Both the position numbers and the translations under genes were made by a program. Shown one piece after another: positions 27,222 to 35,823 of a stretch of DNA of 64,000 nt. This DNA comes from Xanthomonas arboricola (lineage in GTDB: Bacteria > Pseudomonadota > Gammaproteobacteria > Xanthomonadales > Xanthomonadaceae). The stretch lies in contig NZ_MIGY01000002.1 of assembly GCF_002940665.1 (NCBI RefSeq), positions 310,001-374,000 on the forward strand, read 5' to 3'. Numbering within the stretch: the first letter of the stretch is position 1; every line of letters begins with the position of its first letter. The notes under the pieces were generated by a model. It was not told where the DNA came from, ran no database searches, and worked only from the letters and a program-made list of their open reading frames with translations.

Positions 27222-27833
27222 ATGGCCTACACCCTCCCGCAGTTGCCCTACGCCTACGACGCGCTGGAACCCAACATCGATGCGCAGACGATGGAAATCC
27301 ATCACACCAAGCATCATCAGACCTATATCAACAACGTCAACGCGGCGCTGGAAGGGACTGAGTACGCCGACCTGCCGGTGGAAGAGCTGGTGTCCAAGCT
27401 GAAGAGCCTGCCGGAAAACCTGCAGGGCCCGGTGCGCAACAACGGTGGCGGCCACGCCAACCATTCGCTGTTCTGGACCGTGCTGTCGCCCAATGGCGGC
27501 GGTGAGCCCAAGGGCGAGGTCGCCAAGGCGATCGACAAGGACATTGGCGGTTTCGAGAAGTTCAAGGAAGCCTTCACCAAGGCCGCCGTCAGCCGTTTTG
27601 GCTCGGGCTGGGCCTGGTTGAGCGTGACCCCGGACAAGAAGCTGGTGGTGGAAAGCACTGCCAACCAGGACAGTCCGCTGTTCGAAGGCAACACCCCGAT
27701 CCTGGGCCTGGACGTGTGGGAACACGCGTACTACCTGAAGTATCAGAACCGTCGCCCGGAATACATTGGCGCGTTCTACAACGCGGTGAACTGGGAAGAA
27801 GTCGAGCGCCGCTACCACGCTGCGATCGCCTGA
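27222..27833 (+). CDS. sodA: Superoxide dismutase (Mn type)
   Basis: Dismutates superoxide in the cytoplasm. The 203-residue product carries all four metal ligands in the usual contexts: His in [13 protein letters not shown], His in [11 protein letters not shown], and Asp and His in [31 protein letters not shown] and the length favour manganese (or cambialistic) over iron. There is no signal peptide. It is divergent from the barnase/barstar pair and followed by a terminator that is itself part of a tandem-repeat block. Confidence 0.95.
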   Translation: MAYTLPQLPYAYDALEPNIDAQTMEIHHTKHHQTYINNVNAALEGTEYADLPVEELVSKLKSLPENLQGPVRNNGGGHANHSLFWTVLSPNGGGEPKGEVAKAIDKDIGGFEKFKEAFTKAAVSRFGSGWAWLSVTPDKKLVVESTANQDSPLFEGNTPILGLDVWEHAYYLKYQNRRPEYIGAFYNAVNWEEVERRYHAAIA

Positions 27834-27882
27834 CGTCCTGCATCAGCGCTAGGTTCTGCGTAGCGCTGTGACAGCGGCACCC

Positions 27883-27920
27883 AACGAATAAGGCCGGGAG
27901 CGATCCCGGCCTTGTTCGTT
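27883..27920 (+). terminator. Probable sodA terminator (first repeat hairpin)
   Basis: A 17-bp stem with one mismatch (27883-27899 and 27904-27920) and a GCGA (GNRA-type) loop, 49 bp after the sodA stop. The top of the stem is GC-rich and its base is A/T-rich, but the downstream strand has only short T runs. The same hairpin recurs 157 bp later (28040-28077, perfect) and in a degraded form at 28197. Confidence 0.6.
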
Positions 27921-28326
27921 GGATGTGGAGCTGTCGTAGGAGCGACTCTGGTCGCGAGGGGCTTTGCCGTCGGGAAAGCTCGTCGCGCCCGGGTGCGCCC
28001 CTACGTTGTGCGGCGCCGAGTGGCTTGGCATCGGACTGGAACGAACAAGGCCGGGAGCGATCCCGGCCTTGTTCGTTAGATGTGGAGCTGTCGTAGGAGC
28101 GACCCTGGTCGCGAGGGGCTTTGCCGCCGGGAAAGCCTGTCGCGCCCGGGTGCGCTCCTACGTTGTGCGGCGCCGAATGGCTTGGCATCGGACTGGAACG
28201 AACAAGGCCGGGAGCGATCCCGGTCTTTCCCGTCTACGGAGAGCTGTTGTAGGAGCGACCCTGGTCGCGAGAGGCTTTGCAGGGAAGGCCCGTCGCGCTC
28301 TGGCGCGCTCCTACGTTGTGCATGGT
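27883..28326. repeat. Three tandem 157-bp units, each a hairpin plus a GTAGGAGCG REP element
   Basis: Units start at 27883, 28040 and 28197, an exact 157-bp period, and the third is truncated at about 28326. Each unit holds an AACGAACAAGGCCGGGA hairpin followed by an imperfect palindrome running from GTAGGAGCGACCCTGGTCGCGA to GGTGCGCTCCTAC. This is the Xanthomonas version of a REP sequence. The block fills the region between sodA and suhB. The ORFs that run through it are translated repeats, not genes. Confidence 0.92.
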
Positions 28327-28353
28327 CTACCAGAACTTGGGATCGGGGAGCGA

Positions 28354-29187
28354 TCAGAACTTGGCGTCGAACTCGCGGGCGTAGCCGGTGTTGACGATGA
28401 CCTTTTGCAGGGCGTCGCTGATCTTGATGTTGCCGGCCACGATCTGCTGCGTTTCCGGGCCCATGTTGTCCATACGCGGCGGGGTGGCGCCCTTGTAATC
28501 GCAGACGCGGCCACCGGCTTCGCGTACCAGCAGTACGCCGGCCGCGATGTCCCAGGCTTTGACGCCGGCCTCGAAATACGCATCGGCGCGGCCGCAGGCC
28601 ACATAGGCCAGGTCCAGTGCGGCAGAACCGGTACGACGCACATCCTCGGCCTGCACCAGCAACGCATCGACGCACTTCAGCTGCGCACTGATGCGTGCGC
28701 GCTCGCGCGGCGGGAAGCCGGTGTGGACCATCGCACCTTCCAGGTCCTTGCGCTCGGCGATGCGGATGCGGCGGTCGTTGAGCACTGCGCCGGCGCCGCG
28801 GCTGGCGGTGAACAGCTCGTTGCGCAGCGGGTCGAAGATCACCGCATCGGTGGGCTCGCCGTTTTCCACCAGCGCGATCGACACGCAGTAATGCGGGAAG
28901 CCGCGCAGATAGTTGCTGGTGCCGTCCAGCGGATCGATGACCCAGGTGTAGCGGCCACTCTTGCCACCTTGCACGCCGCCTTCTTCGCCGAACACGGCGT
29001 ACTCCGGGTAGCCGCGCTTGAGTTCCTTGATGATGACCTTTTCGGCATCGGCATCGACTTCGCTGGCATAGTCCATGCGGCCTTTCTGCACCACGTTGAG
29101 CGCATCGAGCTTGTTGATGCCGCGCAACAGCACATTGCCGGCGAGGCGGGCGGCTTTGACCATGACGGTGACGGCGGGTTTCTGCAT
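28354..29187 (-). CDS. suhB: Inositol-1-monophosphatase family protein
   Basis: Mg-dependent, lithium-sensitive phosphatase fold; SuhB proteins also join the rRNA antitermination complex. The 277-residue product has the metal-site motifs [23 protein letters not shown] and the C-terminal [15 protein letters not shown]. The ATG at 29187 ([18 protein letters not shown]) fits the family start. It is divergent from trmJ by 116 bp. A shadow ORF through the repeat block extends its 3' side on another frame and was ignored. Confidence 0.93.
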   Translation of the reverse strand: MQKPAVTVMVKAARLAGNVLLRGINKLDALNVVQKGRMDYASEVDADAEKVIIKELKRGYPEYAVFGEEGGVQGGKSGRYTWVIDPLDGTSNYLRGFPHYCVSIALVENGEPTDAVIFDPLRNELFTASRGAGAVLNDRRIRIAERKDLEGAMVHTGFPPRERARISAQLKCVDALLVQAEDVRRTGSAALDLAYVACGRADAYFEAGVKAWDIAAGVLLVREAGGRVCDYKGATPPRMDNMGPETQQIVAGNIKISDALQKVIVNTGYAREFDAKF

Positions 29188-29303
29188 GGTTAAAGCTCCC
29201 GTGAAGGCAGAATCGAAAATGGCGAAGGTAAAAGAGCGGTCCGGCACCAAAGCCGGCCGCGCAGTTTACCATCTACGACCGAATCGCTCCCCAATCTCCG
29301 TTC

Positions 29304-30071
29304 ATGTCCGTCAGCCAGCGCATCCGTTTCGTTCTTGTCGGCACCCAGCATCCAGGCAACATCGGCGCCGCCGCGCGCGCGATGAAGACGATGGGCGTGT
29401 CGCGCCTGGTGCTGGTGGCGCCGGAGCGTGCGCTCGACGAAGACGCCTATCGGCGTTCGGCCGGTGCCGAAGACGTGCTCGGCGAGGCACCGATCCTCGC
29501 CACCCTGGCCGAGGCGGTGGCCGATTGCACCCTGGTGATCGGCTGCACCGCGCGTGCGCGCCGGGTCGCGCTGGAGGAGTTGCCGCCGGACGAGGGCGCG
29601 CGCCGTGCCTGGGCCAAGGCCGGCGAACCGGCCGAGGTGGCGATCGTGTTCGGCCGCGAGCGCACCGGGTTGACCAACGACGAGCTACAGCTCTGTCATG
29701 CGGCACTGCATATCCCGTCCGACCCGGCGTTCAGCTCGCTCAACCTGGCGGCGGCGGTACAAGTCGTGGCGTACGAGGTGCGGCGGGCGCAGCTGGCGGC
29801 CGGCGAAGCGGAGGCCGTACCCGCCACGGCGGCCGGCGCGCTGCGCGACGGCCCGGCCAGCCATGCTCAACTGGAGGGCATGTTCGGCCAGTTGGGCCAG
29901 ACCCTGGACGAAATCGACTTCCACAAGGGGCGCGCACCGGAGTCGGCGATGCGCAAGCTGCGGCGGCTGTTGCTGCGCGCGGACATGAGCGAGCAGGAGG
30001 TACGTTTGCTGCGCGGCATTCTGTCCGACGCGCAGCGCATGGCCATGCTGGCGAAGCGCGCCGGAAGCTGA
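29304..30071 (+). CDS. trmJ: tRNA (cytidine/uridine-2'-O-)-methyltransferase TrmJ
   Basis: SPOUT methyltransferase that 2'-O-methylates position 32 of tRNAs. The 255-residue product has an N-terminal VLVGTQHPGNIGAAARAMKTMG motif (split as VLVGTQHPGNIGAAARAM), FGRERTGLTNDEL, and IPSDPAFSSLNLAAAVQVVAYE, typical of TrmJ's knotted domain. A C-terminal extension (about residues 175-255) contains LDEIDFHKGR. The family association of suhB and trmJ is conserved in gammaproteobacteria. Confidence 0.93.
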   Translation: MSVSQRIRFVLVGTQHPGNIGAAARAMKTMGVSRLVLVAPERALDEDAYRRSAGAEDVLGEAPILATLAEAVADCTLVIGCTARARRVALEELPPDEGARRAWAKAGEPAEVAIVFGRERTGLTNDELQLCHAALHIPSDPAFSSLNLAAAVQVVAYEVRRAQLAAGEAEAVPATAAGALRDGPASHAQLEGMFGQLGQTLDEIDFHKGRAPESAMRKLRRLLLRADMSEQEVRLLRGILSDAQRMAMLAKRAGS

Positions 30072-30122
30072 CGTCTGTCACATCTCGAAAGATTCGGCTA
30101 GGCTGTCGGCGGCTCTAGGGGA

Positions 30123-31052
30123 GTGTCCGTTTTGCGCGGTCTACGATGGTGTCTGATTGCCTGCGGGCTGTTGGCCGGGGCAGGCTTGGCCGCAACGGCG
30201 ACGGCGGCGCCTTCCCCGGTATTGGTGCTTGGACGGATCAGCGACGATCCCGCCACGCATTACGCGCAACTCAAGCCATTGCTGGATTACGTGGTGCCGC
30301 GCATGCACGAGGTCGGTATCCGCCGTGGCGAAATCCTGATGGCGCCGGATGCGCGGCAGATGTCCAGTTACCTGCGGCGTGGGCGCGTCGACTGGGTCAG
30401 CGAAACCACCGGTGCGGCGATGCTGCTGCAGCAGCGTGGCAGTGCGCACCCGCTGGTGATGACCGAGCGCGCCGGCCTGCGCGAATTCCACACGGTGTTC
30501 TTCGTGCGCCGCGACAGCCCGATCCGGTCGCTCAGGCAATTGCGCGGCCACACCCTGGCATTGCAGAACACCTCCTCCACCAGCGGCTATCTGTTGCCGA
30601 TGCTGGAGCTGGTGCGCAATGGCATCGCCTGTGATGTGCTGCTGTCGCCGGACGACAGCCAGGTGCCGGGCTCGGTGGGTTACCTGATGGTCGGGTCGAA
30701 ATTGAATATCGCCACCTTCGTGCATCGGCGCCTGGTCGATGCGGGCGCTTTCAGCAACGCCGACTGGGATGACGAGCGCCACCTGCCACAGGTGTTCAAG
30801 CGCGACTTCCGCATCGTCCATCACAGTGCGCCGGTGCCGCGCGCGGTGGAGATGGTGCGTACCGGCATGGATCCGGCCGTAGAGCGGCGGCTGCGCGTGG
30901 TGCTGCTGCAGGCGGCCTCCGACCCCAAGGCCGGGCCGGCCTTGAAGCGCTTCTTCGGCACCACCGCCTTTCACCCGCTGGATGATGTCAATCGCCGGCG
31001 CCTGGATGGACTGAGCGCCGGGCTGCAACGTGTCAGGGATCAAGTGGAATGA
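30123..31052 (+). CDS. PhnD-like periplasmic binding protein, coupled to a GGDEF-EAL gene
   Basis: The product (309 residues from a GTG at 30123) has a signal peptide (LIACGLLAGAGLAATATAA). Its fold is that of the phosphate/phosphite/phosphonate-binding (PhnD/SsuA) group: VLGRISDDPATHYAQLKPLLDYV split as VLGRISDDP and LKPLLDYVVP, MSSYLRRGRVDWVSET, FFVRRDSPIRSL and LQNTSSTSGYLLPM. No transporter permease or ATPase is next to it. Its stop overlaps the start of a membrane GGDEF-EAL protein, so it may be a ligand sensor for that protein. A TTG at 30132 has a better-spaced AGGGGAG ribosome-binding site and may be the true start. Confidence 0.8.
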   Translation: MSVLRGLRWCLIACGLLAGAGLAATATAAPSPVLVLGRISDDPATHYAQLKPLLDYVVPRMHEVGIRRGEILMAPDARQMSSYLRRGRVDWVSETTGAAMLLQQRGSAHPLVMTERAGLREFHTVFFVRRDSPIRSLRQLRGHTLALQNTSSTSGYLLPMLELVRNGIACDVLLSPDDSQVPGSVGYLMVGSKLNIATFVHRRLVDAGAFSNADWDDERHLPQVFKRDFRIVHHSAPVPRAVEMVRTGMDPAVERRLRVVLLQAASDPKAGPALKRFFGTTAFHPLDDVNRRRLDGLSAGLQRVRDQVE

Positions 31053-33166
31053 CTCAGGTGCGCTTCGGGTTGCAGGCACGCTTTCTGCTGGTGATGGCGC
31101 TGACGCTGCTGCTGGTCGGTGCGATCCTGGCGTCGCTGCTGCAGCGCCAGAGCGCGATGCAACGCGAAGTGCGCGGGCTCAGCGCGCAGATTCTGCACGA
31201 GCTGTTCGATCGCAGCCTGCGCACGCGTGGAGAGACCCTGGCCACCGAACTGGCGAGCGGTCTGGCCAATCCGCTGTACTACTCCGATCTGGGCGCGGTG
31301 GGGGCGCTGGTGCGCAATGCCTCGCGGCAGCAGGTGGTGAGCTACGTGCTGGTGTTCGATCGACGCGGCCGGCTGGTACACGATGGCTCGCACAATCTGC
31401 AGCGTTATGGCCAGGCCATGACCGATCCGCTCGCGGCCAGGGCGAAGACGACGCGCGCCATGCTATTGCAATCCTCGCCCGAAGTGCTGGACGTGACGGT
31501 GCCGATCAAGATCGGCGACCAGCGCATCGGCGGGGTGCGGGTGGGGATGTCGCGCGAGCGGGTGCGCAGGATCGAATCCGGCGCCAACCTGACCCTGGTG
31601 CAGAACCTCAACGCGATCGGCAAGCGCGATCTGGGCTGGTTGCTGGTGCTGCTGGCCGCGCTGGTGGCGCTGGGGGTGCTGTTGGCCATCTATGTGCAAC
31701 GTACCCTGGTGGCGCCGGTGCGGTTGCTGGCTGCGGCCGCGCGCCAGATCGAGCGTGGCGACTACGCGGTGCAATTGCCGCCGCATCCGCGCAACGACGA
31801 GATCGGCGAGTTGATTTCCGCCTTCGGCCGCATGAGCGAGAGCATCGCCCGGCACGATCGCGAGGTGCGCCACATGGCCTACACCGATGCGCTGACCGGC
31901 CTGACCAATCGGCTGGGTTTCCGCGAAGGCCTGGACCATCTGCTCAACACCGCCCGCAGCACCGGCAGCAAGCTGGCGCTGCTGTTCGCCGACATCGACG
32001 ACTTCAAGCGCGTCAACGACACGTTGGGCCACGAAGCCGGCGACGAGGCGCTGCTGCAGTTCGCCAGTCGCATCAGTCGCGCGGTCGGTGCGTTGGGCGG
32101 CGACGACGCGATCCTGGCGCGCTTCGGTGGCGATGAGTTCGTGATCCTGCTGCAAAATGGCGATGTCAGCCTGCTTGCCGCCCAGCTCGCAGACCGGCTG
32201 GTGCACGAATTGAGCCGCCCCTTGAATGTGCAGGGCCGGGAGGTGTTCCTGGGTACCTCGATCGGCATCACGCTGTTCCCGGACGACGCCAGCAACGCCA
32301 CTGTGTTGCTGAAGAACGGCGACATCGCGATGTACCAGGCCAAGGTGGCGGGCAAGAACTGCCACCGCTTCTACAGCCGCGCCGCCGATCATGCAGTGGA
32401 GCGCCGTGTGCACATGGAGCACGAGCTGCGCGGGGCCTGGGATCGCGACGAGCTGCGGCTGGTCTATCAGCCGATCTATCGCACCAGCGACCGTGTGCTG
32501 GTGGGGGTGGAAGTGCTGTTGCGCTGGCAGCACCCGGCGCTGGGCACGATTGCGCCGTCCACCTTTATCGATATCGCAGAGCAAAGCGGCCTGATCGAGG
32601 TGATCGGCCCCAAGGTGCTGCGCGCGGCGTGTCTGGAAGCGGCGCAATGGCCGGTGGTGGGCGAGGGCTTGTTCATCTCGGTCAACGTCTCGCCCCGTCA
32701 GCTGCGCAGTGGCGACCTGATCGACACCGTGGCCGAGTGTCTGGCCGAGTCTGGCCTGCCGGCCGCACGGCTGCATCTGGAGTTGACCGAGACGGCCGTG
32801 ATCGGCGACGAAATGATGGCCGCCAGCCTGCTCGATCAACTGCACCGCACCGGCGTGAAGGTGTGGCTGGACGACTTCGGCACCGGTTTCTCCGGGTTGA
32901 GCCATCTGCGCCAGGTGCCGGTGGACGGGGTCAAGATCGACAAGAGTTTCGTCGCCGATCTGCAGCGCGACCCGGACGATCTGGCGCTGACCACGGCCAT
33001 CATCGGCATGGCGCATTCGCTGGGTATCACGGTGGTGGCCGAGGGAATCGAGCAGGAAGCGCAGTTCAACCTGCTACGCGAGCGCGGCTGCGATCTGGGC
33101 CAGGGCTATTGGTTCAGCCGCCCGCTGAGCCCGGCCGATATGGCGAAGCTGATCGCGGCGGGCTGA
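31049..33166 (+). CDS. Membrane-bound diguanylate cyclase/phosphodiesterase (HAMP-GGDEF-EAL)
   Basis: The 705-residue product has one transmembrane helix near the N-terminus (about 11-31), a periplasmic region of about 150 residues, a second helix (about 190-215) and a HAMP linker (about 215-265). A GGDEF domain (about 280-440) with intact RFGGDEF follows, then an EAL domain (about 455-705). The EAL domain keeps EVLLRW, NVSPRQL, LELTET, DDFGTGFSGL, KIDKSFV and AEGIE, so both active sites look functional. A clear RxxD inhibitory site is not seen. Translation is coupled to the upstream binding-protein gene (ATGA). It probably turns a periplasmic signal into a change in c-di-GMP. Confidence 0.9.
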   Translation: MTQVRFGLQARFLLVMALTLLLVGAILASLLQRQSAMQREVRGLSAQILHELFDRSLRTRGETLATELASGLANPLYYSDLGAVGALVRNASRQQVVSYVLVFDRRGRLVHDGSHNLQRYGQAMTDPLAARAKTTRAMLLQSSPEVLDVTVPIKIGDQRIGGVRVGMSRERVRRIESGANLTLVQNLNAIGKRDLGWLLVLLAALVALGVLLAIYVQRTLVAPVRLLAAAARQIERGDYAVQLPPHPRNDEIGELISAFGRMSESIARHDREVRHMAYTDALTGLTNRLGFREGLDHLLNTARSTGSKLALLFADIDDFKRVNDTLGHEAGDEALLQFASRISRAVGALGGDDAILARFGGDEFVILLQNGDVSLLAAQLADRLVHELSRPLNVQGREVFLGTSIGITLFPDDASNATVLLKNGDIAMYQAKVAGKNCHRFYSRAADHAVERRVHMEHELRGAWDRDELRLVYQPIYRTSDRVLVGVEVLLRWQHPALGTIAPSTFIDIAEQSGLIEVIGPKVLRAACLEAAQWPVVGEGLFISVNVSPRQLRSGDLIDTVAECLAESGLPAARLHLELTETAVIGDEMMAASLLDQLHRTGVKVWLDDFGTGFSGLSHLRQVPVDGVKIDKSFVADLQRDPDDLALTTAIIGMAHSLGITVVAEGIEQEAQFNLLRERGCDLGQGYWFSRPLSPADMAKLIAAG

Positions 33167-33170
33167 GCAG

Positions 33171-33239
33171 CGTAGGAGCGCACCTGGGCGCGATGGGTGT
33201 TACCGGTCATGCTTCGTCGCGCCCGGGTGCGCTCCTACG
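33171..33239. repeat. Single GTAGGAGCG REP element
   Basis: Arms of 23 bp (33171-33193 and 33217-33239) with one mismatch around a 23-nt centre, beginning CGTAGGAGCGCACC and ending with its reverse complement. It lies between the convergent GGDEF-EAL gene and epmB and could act as a transcription end or mRNA-stabilising hairpin. It is the same family as the tandem block after sodA. Confidence 0.9.
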
Positions 33240-33265
33240 GTTCAATGTGTCTGAGAGCTGAGTGG

Positions 33266-34294
33266 TTACAGCGGCCGTTTGCCGGTATCGCCGGGGATTT
33301 CGCGCACCAGGCGCGGCACCAGGTAGCCGGACAGGCGCGTGGCCAGCTCGGTGTGCAGGGCGCGCGCGCGCGCATCGTCCACTTCGAAATGCGCCACGCC
33401 GGCCACCCGGTCGAGCTGATGCAGGTAGTACGGCAGCACGCCGGCGGCGAAGCTACGTTCGCTCAGGGCCGCCAGCGCGTCCACGCTGTCGTTGACGCCG
33501 CGCAGCAGCACGGCCTGGTTGAGCAACTGCGCGCCGGCCTCGCGCAGGGCGCGCATGGCATCGTCCACGGCGGTATCGAATTCGTTGGCGTGGTTGGCAT
33601 GCACCACAAAGGCCACCGACCACGGCAGGCTGCGCAGCCAGGCCAGCAGCGGCGCATCGACACGCTCGGGCAGCACGATCGGCAGCCGGCTGTGGATGCG
33701 CAGTCGCTTGATATGGCCGATGGCGGCCAGCGCGTCGGTGAGTTCGGCCAGCTTGCCGGTCGCCAGCGACAGCGGGTCGCCGCCGGACAGCAGCACTTCG
33801 TCGATGCCGGGGTCGGCCGCGATCGCGGCGACCGCGTCGCGCCATCCGTCGCGCGCGGCGGTTTCCTCGGCATACGGAAAGTGGCGGCGGAAGCAGTAGC
33901 GGCAGTGCACCGCGCAGCTGCCGGTGCCGATCAGCAGTGCGCGGCCGCGGTATTTCTGAATCACCCCGTCGGCAGTCTTGGCCGCGCCATCGCCGACCGC
34001 GTCCAGGCCAAAGCCCGGCACCGGCCGCATTTCATCGTCCAGCGGCAGCACCTGGCGCAGCAGCGGGTCGTGCAGGTCGCCACGGCGCATGCGCGCCACG
34101 AACGCCTGCGGCACCCGCAGCGGGAACTGGGCGGCGGCCGCGTGGCTGATCCCGGCCGCCTGCGTGTCCAGGCCCAGCAGCGCCAGCAGCGCGCGCGGGT
34201 CGCGCACGGCGTCGCGCCACTGCTGCTGCCAGCGCGGCGGCTGCAGGGTGGGAGGCGGAGATGGCTGCAAGGCGAGGGGGGCTGCGGGTATCAT
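33266..34294 (-). CDS. epmB: EF-P beta-lysylation protein (lysine 2,3-aminomutase-like radical SAM)
   Basis: Radical SAM/PLP enzyme that makes (R)-beta-lysine, which EpmA attaches to elongation factor P. The 342-residue product has the radical SAM motif [15 protein letters not shown] (about residues 127-141), [10 protein letters not shown], and [12 protein letters not shown], as in EpmB. The PLP-binding lysine is expected in the C-terminal third ([20 protein letters not shown] region). It is divergent from efp, its substrate gene, which supports the name. epmA is not in this window. Confidence 0.93.
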
Positions 34295-34313
34295 GTGCGG
34301 TCACAAAACCAAT

Positions 34314-34373
34314 GCCCGCCGGTTGCGGCGGGCGCCCCATTCTAATCCGACCTGCCACGGCCTGTGGCAGGTC
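34314..34373 (+). promoter_or_regulatory. Two tandem hairpins in the epmB-efp intergenic region
   Basis: A 7-bp GCCCGCC/GGCGGGC stem (34314-34320 and 34327-34333) is followed by a 10-bp GACCTGCCAC/GTGGCAGGTC stem (34349-34358 and 34364-34373). Neither has a T-tract. The second lies just upstream of the efp ribosome-binding site (GAGGAG) and may sit in the efp leader. A regulatory role is inferred from position only. Confidence 0.4.
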
Positions 34374-34397
34374 GTGGTCTTATCGAGGAGCTGCACC

Positions 34398-34964
34398 ATG
34401 GCCACTGTTGGCATGAACGACGTCAAGAACGGCATGAAGATCCTGGTCAACAACGAGCCGGCGGTCATCACCGAGACCGAATACGTCAAGCCGGGCAAGG
34501 GCCAGGCCTTTACCCGCATGAAGTATCGCTTCATCAAGTCCGGCCGCGTGGTTGAAATGACCATGAAGGCGACCGACGACGTGGAAGTGGCCGACGTGGT
34601 CGATACCGACATGCGCTACCTGTACAGCGATGGCGAGTACTGGCACTTCATGGACCCGGAAACCTTCGAGCAGGTGCAGACCGACAAGGCCGGCATGGGT
34701 GGCGCCGACAAGTGGCTCAAGGGCGAGGAAGACTGCATCGTGACGCTGTGGAACGGCACGCCGATCTGGGTGCAGCCGCCGAACTTCGTCGAGCTGAAGA
34801 TTACCGAGACCGACCCGGGCGTGCGCGGCGATACCTCCGGCGGCGGCGGCAAGCCGGCGACGCTGGAAACCGGCGCGGTGGTGCGCGTGCCGCTGTTTGT
34901 CAACCAGGACGAAATCATCAAGGTCGACACCCGCTCGGGCGAATACTCGGCGCGCGTCAAGTAA
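34398..34964 (+). CDS. efp: Translation elongation factor P
   Basis: Relieves ribosome stalling at polyproline. The 188-residue product begins [19 protein letters not shown], and the modified lysine is residue 34 in PGKGQAFTR, the target of EpmA/EpmB beta-lysylation. The three-domain length and the C-terminal [13 protein letters not shown] are typical. The frame is open far upstream on shadow sequence; the ATG at 34398 has GAGGAG upstream. Confidence 0.97.
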
Positions 34965-34968
34965 GACG

Positions 34969-35817
34969 ATGCGTCCGGGACACTGGCCTGATCGAGCGGG
35001 ACGCGGTGCCAGTGTCATGTTGGGGCTGTGGGGTGCGCTGCTCGCGTGCCCGGCTTGTGCGCAATCGGCTGCTGCAACGTGCGACGCCGATGACGTGGCC
35101 GCCGTTGCGGCCATCGCAACGTCCGGCGTCGTGGGCAGCGCTGCCGCCGCAGTGCCGGTCGACCGTCTGGTGGCCCAGACCTGCAAGCCGTGGCCGAACG
35201 ATGCGGCGATCCGGCTGGCGGCAATCGCATTTGCCGGCGACGCGGAGACCGTGCCTGGCGAGCGCGACCTCGAGTTGCGCGTGGCCATGCTCGATGCCGC
35301 CAGCGGCAAGGTGCTGGCGTTCTACGCGCAGGCAATGGGCGAGGACGCCGCCTTCGAACTCGCTGCCGACAGCCTGCGCCTGGACACGGCGCGCTACGAT
35401 CTGGCCAAGGACGTGCGTGCGATCGGCGTGATTGTGCGTAGTGCTGCGCGCGGGCCCAGCTGCCCGGATTTTTACAGCAATCAGGCATTGACCTTGCTGG
35501 TGCGCGAGGGGCGCAGCCTGCGCCCGGTGCTGCAACGCGATCTCTATGCGTGGCAACGTGTAAAAGGCGAGCCGTGCAGTCTGGGCAAGGGCGATGTGAT
35601 CACCGAAGTCGCCAACCTGAGCGTGAGCATGGCGCCGCAGGTACATGCCGGCTATGCGGACATCGTGCTGACAGCCAACGTGTCTACCGTGGAAAGCGCC
35701 GCTGGCAGCGACACCGATACCGAGCGCACCCGTCGCGCGCGCCAGGTGCTGCGTTACAACGGCCAGCGCTATGTGCCTGTGGCCGGTGGCGATCCCCGCT
35801 GGCCGTTCGACAACTAA
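34969..35817 (+). CDS. Secreted protein of unknown function
   Basis: Not recognised. The product from the ATG at 34969 is 282 residues. An internal ATG at 35017 would give a cleaner signal peptide (MLGLWGALLACPACAQS) and a 266-residue protein, and may be the real start. The mature part has four to five cysteines (TCDADDV, QTCKPWP, PSCPDFY, EPCSLGK), consistent with periplasmic disulfides, and no known motif. It starts 4 bp after efp and is followed after 6 bp by the amidohydrolase, so it may belong to a run with either. Confidence 0.7.
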   Translation: MRPGHWPDRAGRGASVMLGLWGALLACPACAQSAAATCDADDVAAVAAIATSGVVGSAAAAVPVDRLVAQTCKPWPNDAAIRLAAIAFAGDAETVPGERDLELRVAMLDAASGKVLAFYAQAMGEDAAFELAADSLRLDTARYDLAKDVRAIGVIVRSAARGPSCPDFYSNQALTLLVREGRSLRPVLQRDLYAWQRVKGEPCSLGKGDVITEVANLSVSMAPQVHAGYADIVLTANVSTVESAAGSDTDTERTRRARQVLRYNGQRYVPVAGGDPRWPFDN

Positions 35818-35823
35818 CCTTTT

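Noticed and set aside
27589..28188. ORFs through the repeat block after sodA, including repeated MPSHSAPHNVGAHPG-like peptides
   Set aside because: The apparent protein repeats are just translations of the 157-bp DNA repeats and read across hairpins. There is no ribosome-binding site and no homology.
27883..28326. Possible CRISPR array
   Set aside because: Repeats are 157 bp with no unique spacers between them, and no cas genes are present. They are tandem duplications of a REP-hairpin unit.
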